NCBI RefSeq assembly: GCF_002979455.1
Contig: NZ_PCOU01000038.1
Span: forward strand, 1 to 41,183
Length of the DNA stretch: 41,183 nt
Direction: 5' to 3'
DNA from: Chryseobacterium sp. MYb7
Lineage (GTDB): Bacteria > Bacteroidota > Bacteroidia > Flavobacteriales > Weeksellaceae
Under the pieces are notes generated by a model. That model did no database searches, was not told where the DNA came from, and was given only the letters and a program-made list of their open reading frames with translations. Below are positions 8,252 through 16,170 of this stretch, in pieces (position 1 is the first letter of the stretch; every line of letters starts with the position of its first letter). The translations under genes and the position numbers were made by a program.

Positions 8252-9763
8252 CTATTGTAACCACCAAGGTTTGGAGTTGATATTGTCATTTCCTCCATAC
8301 TGAGCAGCCAAAGCAGCTTTTAAATTGTTGCTGTTATAGCTGTATTCCGATTGCGGATATCTGAACCTGAAAGGCGCTGCTACTCCTGCTTTTAGAGGAT
8401 AGTTTGGATATCCCGTTCTCAGATAATCATAATAAGAGGTCCACTGCGCTTGGTGAAACATCGTCATGTACTTTTGAGTCATGATTTTTTCAAGCTGTGT
8501 CTGAAGGGGATCTGCATTGTTGTAAACTACCAAAGGCGTTGTCAGATATTGGTTCACATCAAACCCTGAGAAATATTGTCCCGAATTTTTTACATAGGTT
8601 TGATAAAAATTGAAACTGGCTTTAACGGCATTGTCATAATGCGTTTTTGCCGACCCGGAAATCCAGCCTCTTGCTGTAGCTTCAGCCAAAATAAATTCAA
8701 GTTCTGAGTAACTTAACACAGAAGCAGGCTCATTAGTAGGATCTTTATAGAAACGGTCGTTTACCTTAGAAATATTTTTTGCCGTGATCAGTGCAGCGTT
8801 GTCAGAATAAGGTGAGATAGGGTTTCCTCCGTTGTATCCCGTGTAATCTGTGATGGCTTTTCCTGCTTCTTTCGCTCCTGTAGTTTGTGCTGCAAAAGTG
8901 AACAAACGTGGATCATGTCTGTCTTTGAATAGATTAATAAAATAATCTGCCATATACAAACTGGAGCCATATCCACTGTTGTTAAACATCGTATATCTGC
9001 TGTCTGCAGCATCAGCAAATTTAAGCTCACCATTGTCTGCAATAGAAGTCATAAGAGACTGGCTTCCTGCAATAGCAGCAAATTCTGTAGCAATATTATA
9101 ATTTCCTACGGTTGTCTTTTTAGAAAGCGTGATTAAAACCTTCAGACGGAAAGAATTGATCAGTTTTTTCCATTTCATAGCATCTCCGTTGTACACAATG
9201 TCGCCTTCAATTTTATCATTGGTATTGATAAGATCATTGGCTTCTTTTAATTCTGATAAAATTCCGGACATGATGGCTTCCTGGGTATCATATTTAGGCT
9301 GTGTAATTCCGGATTCTCCTTTTGCCGCTTCAGAATAAGGAGCACTTCCTACTTTTAAACTGATATTGAAAAAATGATAGGCTCTCAGAAATTTACCAAT
9401 GGCAGCATAGTTTTTATTGTTGATTTTTTCCGCTTCCTGCATCATTTTTCCGGTATTCAGAAGTCCTTTTGTATAGACTTCAAAAGAGGCATCATTCCAT
9501 TTCATATACTGGTATGAATTTTCACCATCAGTACCAATCATCATTCTTGAAGCGTACATATTATCACCGTTTACCTGAAATGTATATTTTTCCACATAAG
9601 TAAGAAGGAGTTTAGGATCAATGCTTGCCTGATCATTAGGATTTTCATTGATCTTATCAAGGTTGGATTCACATGAAGCCAGTGTCAGAAGTCCGGCAGC
9701 AAACATACTCTTCATTAATCCTTTCGCTGTTTTTCCTTTTGCTTTGTTTATATTATTTTTCAT
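8252..9763 (-). CDS. SusD/RagB-family outer-membrane lipoprotein (pair 1)
   Basis: A 503-residue surface lipoprotein that acts as the lid/binding subunit of a SusC channel. The signal peptide ends in a lipobox, TLASC, with Cys31. If the second start (Met17, MKSMFAAG) is used the signal is more compact. The mature start CESNLDKINENPNDQASIDP and the conserved ARGWISGSAKTHYDNAVKASF and YSELEFILAEA helices fit the SusD-like branch that has the NPN/DP start (SusD-like_2). It lies 20 bp after susC-1 and upstream of the phospholipase C gene in one transcription direction. The likely ligand is a phospholipid headgroup, phosphodiester or lipid product, inferred only from the linked enzyme. Confidence 0.9.
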   Translation of the reverse strand: MKNNINKAKGKTAKGLMKSMFAAGLLTLASCESNLDKINENPNDQASIDPKLLLTYVEKYTFQVNGDNMYASRMMIGTDGENSYQYMKWNDASFEVYTKGLLNTGKMMQEAEKINNKNYAAIGKFLRAYHFFNISLKVGSAPYSEAAKGESGITQPKYDTQEAIMSGILSELKEANDLINTNDKIEGDIVYNGDAMKWKKLINSFRLKVLITLSKKTTVGNYNIATEFAAIAGSQSLMTSIADNGELKFADAADSRYTMFNNSGYGSSLYMADYFINLFKDRHDPRLFTFAAQTTGAKEAGKAITDYTGYNGGNPISPYSDNAALITAKNISKVNDRFYKDPTNEPASVLSYSELEFILAEATARGWISGSAKTHYDNAVKASFNFYQTYVKNSGQYFSGFDVNQYLTTPLVVYNNADPLQTQLEKIMTQKYMTMFHQAQWTSYYDYLRTGYPNYPLKAGVAAPFRFRYPQSEYSYNSNNLKAALAAQYGGNDNINSKPWWLQ

Positions 9764-9783
9764 TGTTTCGACGTACTTTTTAG

Positions 9784-12700
9784 TTAAAACTTAAGATTAA
9801 AACCGATTCCGAACCATCTGCTGGAAGGATCCTGAATATCATTCTCTGTTTTTGCCTGGAAATCAGGGTCAGAATAAAGATTCTTTGATTTTTTCCACAT
9901 CGCCAGATTATAAGCAGAAATATTGGCGGTGAAACCTTTTACCATTCCTTTCGGATTCAATAATGAAGAGAAATCGTATTCCAGAACTACAGATCTAAGT
10001 TTCACGAAAGTTCTGTCGAAAACGTTGGCAAACTCTTCACTCTCATCCTGCGTTACTCTTGCCTGGTATGGATAATTCTGTGCCCAGTCCTGGAAACTGA
10101 TGGCTTTAGTGTGTGGGGTATACTGACCTGTTGCCGGATTATAATTAACCCCATCCGGTACAAAATAGTACGTTCCTGGATTGGCGTACTCAAGATCCCT
10201 GTAAGCTACAGAATTTGGATGTTTTCCTCCCCACCACATTTTTTCCACTACCTGCGATCTCATTACTCCACCGATGCTTCCGTCAATTCCGATATTTAAA
10301 GTAAATTTCTTGTATTTGAAGGTGTTGTTGAAACCGAAAGTCCAATCCGGATTGAAATGTCCCAGATTGCTTGGTGCATTGGCTCTTGTCGGCATTCCTG
10401 TGTTGGCATCCAGAATGACTTTTCCGTCCGGAGATTTTTGCCATGTATAATCATAATAACTGTCCATTCTTTCGCCCAGCTTAATGTTTTTGTAGTTCGG
10501 CATATTGTCATAAATGGAAGTCAGCTTTTGTTCGTAAGTACTCCAGTTGATCAAGGTTTTCCAGCTGAAATCAGCAGTTTTTACCGGAACTAAGCCAAGA
10601 GAAACTTCAAAACCTTTCGTAGTATATTCATTTCCGTTTACATATTGTGAAGTGAAACCAGAGGATTCAGCAGCAGGGAACTGAAGAATATTATTATAAT
10701 CTAATGTTCTGAAATAAGTAGCGTCTAAGGTAATTCTGTTATTCAGGAAACCTGCGCTTAACCCTAATTCATAAGATTTTGTCTGTTCCGGTTTCAAAGA
10801 ATTTTCCACATTCAGAGTGGTTGGATAATAATACGTAGGGTTTCCGTTGAAAGTAATTCCCTGGTTATTCAGATAATAATTTCTGATAGAGTAAGGCTGG
10901 AAGTCATACGCTACTTTTGCCCATGAAGCAGACAATTTCAGCATATTGATAGACTCCGGCAATTTTACAAGGTTTGAAATAACTGCACTGATGGATGCAG
11001 AAGGATAGAAGTAAGACCTGTTGGCCTTAGGCAGCGTAGAAGACCAGTCGTTACGTCCTGAAATATTGATGAAGAAAGCATTGTACAAACCAATATCAAT
11101 CGTAGAATAAGCACTGTAAATCAGCTTTTCTTTCAGATAGGAATAATTTTTCAGTGCTCCGATAGAGTTTTCAAAGGAGTAGACTTCAGGAATTTTCAAT
11201 CCATCTGTTGATCTCTCATTATTGTTGTTTTTATAATAGAAAGCTGAACCTCCGGCATTGATAGTAAAATCAAAATTTTCGGATATTTTTTTCTTATAAG
11301 TAGCAAGGACATCGTAGTTGAGATTCCAGGTTTTATTGTCTTTTAAAATATAACCTCCACTTCTTGGCGCACTATAATTGAAGTAAGAATAAGGACTCAA
11401 TACTTCCGTTTTGCTGTGGTTTTCCACAAGAGATATTTTCCCTTTTACCGAAAGATCCTGGGTAGCTTTATATTCTAAACCTGTCTGTGCATTGATGATA
11501 TTGGTTCTGTTCTGATTTTTATAATATTCAGCTCCGAACCAAGGGTTGTTGTACCATGCATAGTTCCAGTTGGCCTGTGCTGTTCCTTCTCTTCCCGGAA
11601 TCCACATGTGGTTTTTCAGGGCTTTTCCATCTACATCGCCTCCCATCCAGATCAAAATAGTGTACATGTGTCCGCTTGGATTGTAATCGTAGTTTGGAAT
11701 ATTAGGTGTAAAAGCCTGGTTGAAATTAAATTTTGTATCAAAGATTAATTTATCTCCAAGATGATTTTCAGAAGAGAAGTTGATTCCATATTTCTGAAGA
11801 TAAGAATTTGGAACTCTGTCATCATAGTTCATGAAGTTTCCGGAGAATCGATATATATCTTTATTATCTCTGTAGCTGATCGCAAAATTATTATTATTGA
11901 TCACTGCAGGCTTTAAGAAAGTACTTAAGTTATCATGGTATTTCCAGTCGATCGGAACTCTTTCGTATCTTGATTTATCATCATATTGAGTTCCAGTTAC
12001 AGCGCCGTACCATGGCACTACCTGTCCTGTTACTTTATCTCTGATCGGGCTATTCCATTGGGCAATCTGTAAACCGGGAACAAATTTTGGCCCCCAGATC
12101 ATATCTCCGTCATTCACTCCGCCATCGGCTCCGTCCCAGAATTCATATTTTCCGTGTGAACCGTTTCCGTATTCAGTCTGGGTTTTCGGAAGATTGGTAA
12201 ACCCTCCGGTGATCATGGTATTCTGAGAAAACTCTACGGAAAAGCCTTTCTTTTTAGCATTTTTGGTGGTGATCAAAACAGCTCCGTAACGACCTCTTGA
12301 ACCATATAAAGCCGAAGCAGTAGCACCTTTCAATACATTGATGTTTTCAATATTGTTAGGATCCAAATTCTGGAAAACCTCTCTTTCCACAATCACACCA
12401 TCAATAACAAAAACCAGGTTGGAGTTTCCTCTCAGAGTAAACTGCGGAGCCTGTTGCATTCCCGTAGGATTGGAAACATTCAGTCCAGCTACCTGTCCTG
12501 AGAATAAATTTCCAATACTTGGTGTGGTGATGGTTTCAAACTGTTTCGTTCCCACTTCCTGAGTAGAATACCCGATTTTTTCTTTCTTCTTGGCAATACC
12601 CAAAGCAGTGATGACAACGCCTTCAATCTGCTTTTCGTTTGGCTTTTTTAAAACAATGGAGTACTGTTTTTTTGAAGAAACCTCAACGGTATAAACAGAA

Positions 12701-12924
12701 AAATCAGGAGCAAAAAACTCAAGAATATCTTTGGGATTTGCAGAAATAGTGAAATTACCATTTTCGTCTGTAATAGCAGTCTTTCCTGTGTTTTTGTCGG
12801 TGATGTTCACACCGGAAACACTAGAACCGTTTTCAGATTTTACATTTCCTGTAATATTGATTTCCTGAGCAGAAAAATAAAGGGGAAGTAAAAAAACGGC
12901 AAAAGTGGCTAGAGTCTTCTTCAT
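9784..12924 (-). CDS. SusC/RagA-family TonB-linked outer-membrane transporter (pair 1)
   Basis: A 1046-residue protein: signal peptide (ends YFSAQ), CarboxypepD_reg-like domain at about 21-95 (ITGNVKSENGSSVSGVNITDKNTG), TonB box EGVVITALG near 101-109, plug domain at about 120-230 (FVIDGVIVEREVFQNLDPNNIENINVLKGATASALYGSRG), then the large barrel to the C-terminal Phe (GIGFNLKF). It uses TonB energy to import the substrate held by its SusD partner. The start ATG at 12922-12924 lies 11 nt after a -7-like TAAATTTG (minus strand, 12936-12943). It is the first gene of the susC-susD-plc unit. No local regulator (SusR, sigma/anti-sigma or HTCS) adjoins it, unlike many glycan loci, which fits global rather than substrate-specific control. 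Confidence 0.93.
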   Translation of the reverse strand: MKKTLATFAVFLLPLYFSAQEINITGNVKSENGSSVSGVNITDKNTGKTAITDENGNFTISANPKDILEFFAPDFSVYTVEVSSKKQYSIVLKKPNEKQIEGVVITALGIAKKKEKIGYSTQEVGTKQFETITTPSIGNLFSGQVAGLNVSNPTGMQQAPQFTLRGNSNLVFVIDGVIVEREVFQNLDPNNIENINVLKGATASALYGSRGRYGAVLITTKNAKKKGFSVEFSQNTMITGGFTNLPKTQTEYGNGSHGKYEFWDGADGGVNDGDMIWGPKFVPGLQIAQWNSPIRDKVTGQVVPWYGAVTGTQYDDKSRYERVPIDWKYHDNLSTFLKPAVINNNNFAISYRDNKDIYRFSGNFMNYDDRVPNSYLQKYGINFSSENHLGDKLIFDTKFNFNQAFTPNIPNYDYNPSGHMYTILIWMGGDVDGKALKNHMWIPGREGTAQANWNYAWYNNPWFGAEYYKNQNRTNIINAQTGLEYKATQDLSVKGKISLVENHSKTEVLSPYSYFNYSAPRSGGYILKDNKTWNLNYDVLATYKKKISENFDFTINAGGSAFYYKNNNNERSTDGLKIPEVYSFENSIGALKNYSYLKEKLIYSAYSTIDIGLYNAFFINISGRNDWSSTLPKANRSYFYPSASISAVISNLVKLPESINMLKLSASWAKVAYDFQPYSIRNYYLNNQGITFNGNPTYYYPTTLNVENSLKPEQTKSYELGLSAGFLNNRITLDATYFRTLDYNNILQFPAAESSGFTSQYVNGNEYTTKGFEVSLGLVPVKTADFSWKTLINWSTYEQKLTSIYDNMPNYKNIKLGERMDSYYDYTWQKSPDGKVILDANTGMPTRANAPSNLGHFNPDWTFGFNNTFKYKKFTLNIGIDGSIGGVMRSQVVEKMWWGGKHPNSVAYRDLEYANPGTYYFVPDGVNYNPATGQYTPHTKAISFQDWAQNYPYQARVTQDESEEFANVFDRTFVKLRSVVLEYDFSSLLNPKGMVKGFTANISAYNLAMWKKSKNLYSDPDFQAKTENDIQDPSSRWFGIGFNLKF

Positions 12925-13232
12925 TTTTTTGAAGGCAAATTTAGCAGAGCACTGTTACCAGTATTTTAATGAAGTATTAAAATAAAAATACGATTTTAAT
13001 ATTTTTTAACAAGAAGAATTAATAGAAAGGTAAAATGGAAAATATCCTTTGTATAGGGACTTTTGCTTTATTATATAGATATTAATATAAGGTAGGAAGC
13101 TGGGAGAGGGTTGCTAGAGGTTGTTATCGTGTTATAAGATTAATGTGATGCCTTTTTATAGAAATACTAGGATATAGTGAAACCGAGACCTCAATAACTT
13201 TCAGCATCCAGCTTCTTTCTTCCTTTCTTTTT
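12925..13232. promoter_or_regulatory. Intergenic promoter region of susC-1, with repeat arms
   Basis: On the minus strand a -7-like TAAATTTG (12936-12943) precedes susC-1. Upstream, TTTAATA (12975-12981) and ATTAAAA (12964-12970) are 11 bp apart and end 20 bp before the -7, a weak version of the 11-bp repeat array seen at other genes of the island. Further out are AGGAAGCTGG (13094-13103) and the inverted CCAGCTTC (13208-13215), arms of a repeat family that recurs at 23849. No gene is seen. Confidence 0.45.
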
Positions 13233-14843
13233 TTAAAACCTACTTAGAATTCCCCAGTGGATCTTAATATCATTAAACTTAAAAGGATTTCCGAATTCGT
13301 TACCATTAGACAGCTGGAAACTCATCAAACCGATAGGTATGAAGAAATTGAAACCGAGTCCGACACTATAAAGCTTAGGCTTCACCTGTAAAGATTTATT
13401 ATTGAGCTGTCCATATTGCCCGAAGAAATCGAAAAATGCCTGATTACCGATAAGATAACGGTATTCCAGGCTTCCATAATAATAAAAGTCAGCGAGAAGC
13501 GAGTTTTCATTGAATCCCCGCATGGAATTCCAACCTCCGAAACGGTATAATTCATTGGTAGAGAATGCTATTTTAGAATCCATCATAGCCCCTTCTCCTT
13601 TAATATTCAAAAAGTGATTTCCTGAAATATGATAATTGTGTTCTCCGAAGAAATAAAACTGATTTTGATTAGCTTTGATATTGTCTTTGGAATAGGTGGT
13701 TGTTAAAAAGTCATATCCGGCATTGATCCTTGTCTTATAAAGGAAAAGATCAATATCAGTAGGTTCCACCATTTCAAACCATACCCCAATTCCTTTCTTG
13801 TTATAGTCCTTTCCCTGCGTGTAGAGCTCATCTATAATTGTTGACGTTTCCAAAGTTCCTCTGATACCTATTTTATTTCGGTTGTTGATATGGTAATAAA
13901 AAGCAGGCAGGAATTTTACATTGGCAAACGTAGAATCCTGTCGGTAGATATTTACTTTGGTATCCATTCCGACGTTCGATTTGAACAGGTATGGAATATC
14001 CACACGAAGATCAAAAGTCTGTCCCTTATCCGGGTTTCTCTGCCAGTATAAATTGACCGTTTCAAAACCATTGAACATATTCCTGAAATTGACATTCATC
14101 GTTCCGTTTAATGTAAATTTGGAAGTTTTATCATTTCCGAAACCGATTACCCCGTCAAAGGTATTTGTCTTTTTCTTTTCCAGAAAGAGGTAGATACTCG
14201 TGGAGTCTTTTGTGAATAAAGATTGTGGCTGCCGTTCAAGGGTCAGAAAAGGATGGCTCTGAAAGGTTTTATTGATGGCTAAAAGGTTTTTATCATCATA
14301 GTTTTTGCCTTTAAATTCCTTTTCAAGGTTTTTGATGAATCTCCTGGGAACTTTTTCGTATCCTTTTACAACAAAGCCGTCGATCGTTCTTTTATCATTC
14401 TTATTGATGTCCAGTTCTACAATCGGATAGCCGTTTTTCTGTCCTTTATATTTAGATTTGATTCTGCTGAAAGAATAGCCTTCATCAATATAAGTCTTGT
14501 TGATACTTTTCTTGGTGGAATCTAAATTTTTAGTGAAAAAATCTTTCTGAATTTTCAGTTTCTGAACCAGAGAATCTGTAAGGTTAACATAGGTTTCATT
14601 GAAATTTTTACCTTTATCATAGAAAATTTCGGTGCTGTCCCCCTTTATTTTTACATCTTTCAATTTCGTGAAGAAATAATTATTCTGGGCCAATGAGTCC
14701 AGAAACTTTACTGCAGAAGTGGAATCTTTTACCTTTTTCCTGATTTTGGTTTCTGAATCAATCAGCCAATACTGTTTCTTCTGCGCTTGGGTAAAAACGC
14801 AGAACAGTACAAAAAATATTTTCAGAAACAGTTTCAATCCCAA
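13233..14843 (-). CDS. Omp85/BamA-TamA-family outer-membrane protein
   Basis: A 536-residue protein with a signal peptide (LFLKIFFVLFCVFTQAQ), one or two POTRA-like repeats (about 60-235, e.g. GYSFSRIKSKYKG ... PIVELDINKNDKRTIDGFVVKGYEKVP) and a 16-strand-type barrel to the C-terminal Phe. Residues 441-446 are MRGFNE, matching the (V/I)RGF motif of Omp85 loop 6. Omp85 proteins insert or export outer-membrane proteins. With few POTRAs it is not the main BamA and is probably an accessory TamA-like or secretion barrel. No ATG exists near the signal: the open frame begins TTG-GGA-TTG after a stop. The start is therefore TTG (14843 or 14837), and the promoter -7-like box overlaps it. The gene sits between the two Sus pairs, transcribed toward susC-1, and its upstream repeats resemble those of the phosphate genes. 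Confidence 0.82.
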   Translation of the reverse strand: MGLKLFLKIFFVLFCVFTQAQKKQYWLIDSETKIRKKVKDSTSAVKFLDSLAQNNYFFTKLKDVKIKGDSTEIFYDKGKNFNETYVNLTDSLVQKLKIQKDFFTKNLDSTKKSINKTYIDEGYSFSRIKSKYKGQKNGYPIVELDINKNDKRTIDGFVVKGYEKVPRRFIKNLEKEFKGKNYDDKNLLAINKTFQSHPFLTLERQPQSLFTKDSTSIYLFLEKKKTNTFDGVIGFGNDKTSKFTLNGTMNVNFRNMFNGFETVNLYWQRNPDKGQTFDLRVDIPYLFKSNVGMDTKVNIYRQDSTFANVKFLPAFYYHINNRNKIGIRGTLETSTIIDELYTQGKDYNKKGIGVWFEMVEPTDIDLFLYKTRINAGYDFLTTTYSKDNIKANQNQFYFFGEHNYHISGNHFLNIKGEGAMMDSKIAFSTNELYRFGGWNSMRGFNENSLLADFYYYGSLEYRYLIGNQAFFDFFGQYGQLNNKSLQVKPKLYSVGLGFNFFIPIGLMSFQLSNGNEFGNPFKFNDIKIHWGILSRF

Positions 14844-14898
14844 ATGTATCTACACCAGACAAGTGATGAAATTAAGCGTAATTATGATAAAACTTAAA
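14841..14898 (-). promoter_or_regulatory. Candidate Pho-box-like repeats and -7 box upstream of the Omp85 gene
   Basis: Read on the minus strand: TTTAAGT (14898-14892), TCATAAT (14887-14881) and CTTAATT (14876-14870), spaced 11 bp apart, then exactly 21 nt, then TACATTTG (14848-14841), which matches TAnnTTTG. The middle unit is degenerate. The outermost unit abuts a dispersed repeat (14891-14930), so part of the similarity could come from that element. Confidence 0.4.
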
Positions 14899-14950
14899 GC
14901 GAAGCTTATCTTAATAATTCTTTACAACTTAATTCTTCTTAATGGTTTAA
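14888..14950. repeat. Dispersed intergenic repeat, copy 1
   Basis: The segment AACTTAAAGCGAAGCTTATC, continuing TTAATAATTC..ACAACTTAA and ending near TTCTTAATGGTTT, recurs in inverted orientation at 24831-24877 and, for its TTAATGGTTT end, at 24922-24933. The GCGAAGC core is flanked by TTAA-rich arms. Function unknown. Confidence 0.6.
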
Positions 14951-14986
14951 AATTTTATTATCAAATAGTTTTCAATAGAACTGAAA

Positions 14987-15775
14987 CTAATCCAGTTTAT
15001 TATATTTCTTCATCAAATTCTCATAAGTTCCCTGTGGAAGAATCCATTTCAAAGGAACCCCGATTTTCTGCCCGAATTTACCAAAATAATAATGAGCTTT
15101 CCATTTATTTTTTGATAAAAGTTTTTCAATGTATTCAGCCACTTCCAATGGATCTGTTCCGTCATTCACATGAGAATTCATCAGCGCATATACTTTATCA
15201 AAAACATTTTTATAAGGCTTGGAAACCTTTGCAATGACTCTGTTGTCTGCTATATTGGTTTTAATATCTCCAAGATGCAGCGAGCATACGTCAATATTCC
15301 ATGGGTATACTTCGTATCTCATCGCTTCCGTTACTTTATCCAATGCCGATTTTGAAGCGGAGTAAAATCCACGGAAAGGCAGCCCCATTTCACTTCCGAT
15401 ACTTGAAACATTGATAATCTTTCCAAATTTGTGCTCACGCATATTGGGAAGTACAGCACTCATCATCTGTACAGGCCCGGCAAGATTGAGGCTGAAAAGT
15501 TTCAGAATATCCTCTTTGGTAGAATCTTCTACGGCACCTACCATTCCCATTCCGGCATTGTTGATCAGAACGTCAATTTTGGGTTCTGTTTTTAAAACCT
15601 CAGCAATAGCATTCTGAACAGCGGTATTATCTGTTACATCAGTAGGTATAGATTTGAAATACTGACTTTCTGTATGCTTTCGGCTTAGTCCATATACTTT
15701 ATGTCCTTTTTTACCAAAATATTCGGCCAATGCAAACCCGATTCCTGATGAGGTTCCTGTAATAATGATGGTCAT
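14987..15775 (-). CDS. Short-chain dehydrogenase/reductase (SDR)
   Basis: A 262-residue cytosolic NAD(P)-dependent oxidoreductase of the classical SDR type. It has the cofactor-binding TGTSSGIG (6-13), DVTD after strand 3, NNAG (72-75), a catalytic Ser in INVSSIG (about 124), and YSASK with Tyr138 and Lys142. Arg32 in LSRKH after strand 2 hints at NADP(H) preference. The last 40 residues (KWILPQGTYENLMKKY) are those of the broad SDR group often annotated as short-chain acyl or steroid-type dehydrogenases, and the substrate cannot be told. It reads toward the Omp85 gene with a 143-bp gap. Its upstream region has -7-like boxes (15846-15853, 15868-15875) but no 11-bp TTAA array, so it may be regulated separately. 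Confidence 0.9.
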   Translation of the reverse strand: MTIIITGTSSGIGFALAEYFGKKGHKVYGLSRKHTESQYFKSIPTDVTDNTAVQNAIAEVLKTEPKIDVLINNAGMGMVGAVEDSTKEDILKLFSLNLAGPVQMMSAVLPNMREHKFGKIINVSSIGSEMGLPFRGFYSASKSALDKVTEAMRYEVYPWNIDVCSLHLGDIKTNIADNRVIAKVSKPYKNVFDKVYALMNSHVNDGTDPLEVAEYIEKLLSKNKWKAHYYFGKFGQKIGVPLKWILPQGTYENLMKKYNKLD

Positions 15776-16091
15776 TGAATTCGTATGATTTTTAATGTTT
15801 TATTTTCCTTCTGATGCTAATAAGACGTTTTTAAAGGTCTGTGTTCAAAAGTAAAATCTATTTTCAACAAATGTAAAAAAAGAAAAATGAACTCAGTTAT
15901 TTATTATTCCTGAAATAATTTTAATGATTTCTTCATCTATTGTCTCTGATTGATGTTAAACTTAAAATAAAGTTAACCTCAATTCTGTACATAATATCAA
16001 TGGAATGATTACTTTTAATTACTTATATTGTTGAATTTCAGTTGTTTAATTTTGTTTTGTGGTAGGTGGTACTTGTAAAAAGCTAAAATTT
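15776..16091. other. Divergent intergenic region between the SDR gene and susC-2
   Basis: No gene is visible. It carries minus-strand -7-like boxes CAAAAGTA (15846-15853) and CAAATGTA (15868-15875) for the SDR gene and a plus-strand TAATTTTG (16047-16054) that could be a distal promoter for susC-2. A further TTAA pair 11 bp apart (CTTAAAA at 15961, GTTAACC at 15972) has no -7 box at the proper distance. Confidence 0.4.
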
Positions 16092-16149
16092 CTTAATAAA
16101 AACATAAGAAAACCTTAATGAGTGGTGGGAGCAGGCTGTTCTAATTTTG
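16092..16149 (+). promoter_or_regulatory. Candidate Pho-box-like repeats and -7 box of susC-2
   Basis: Three 7-mers at exact 11-bp spacing, CTTAATA (16092), CATAAGA (16103) and CTTAATG (16114), are separated by A-rich 4-mers (AAAA, AAAC). After 21 nt comes TAATTTTG (16142-16149), a perfect TAnnTTTG. The -33 position, where TTTG would be expected, is occupied by the last repeat instead, as in activator-dependent PhoB promoters. The ATG of susC-2 follows 21 nt later. Confidence 0.55.
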
Positions 16150-16170
16150 CACCTAATCAAAAAGGATATC

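Noticed and set aside
14719..15237. 172-residue plus-strand open frame across the Omp85-SDR gap
   Set aside because: It is antisense to the ends of two well-supported genes, starts inside one of them, and has no recognisable domain.
15950..15990. Another Pho-box-like pair (CTTAAAA/GTTAACC, 11 bp apart)
   Set aside because: There is no -7 box at the proper distance on either strand. It shows how readily TTAA pairs arise by chance in this AT-rich DNA.
16147..16170. Upstream TTG start for susC-2 (adds MHLIKKDI)
   Set aside because: The TTG is the end of a perfect TAATTTTG -7 element, so it would lie upstream of the transcript start. The ATG at 16171 gives a normal signal peptide.
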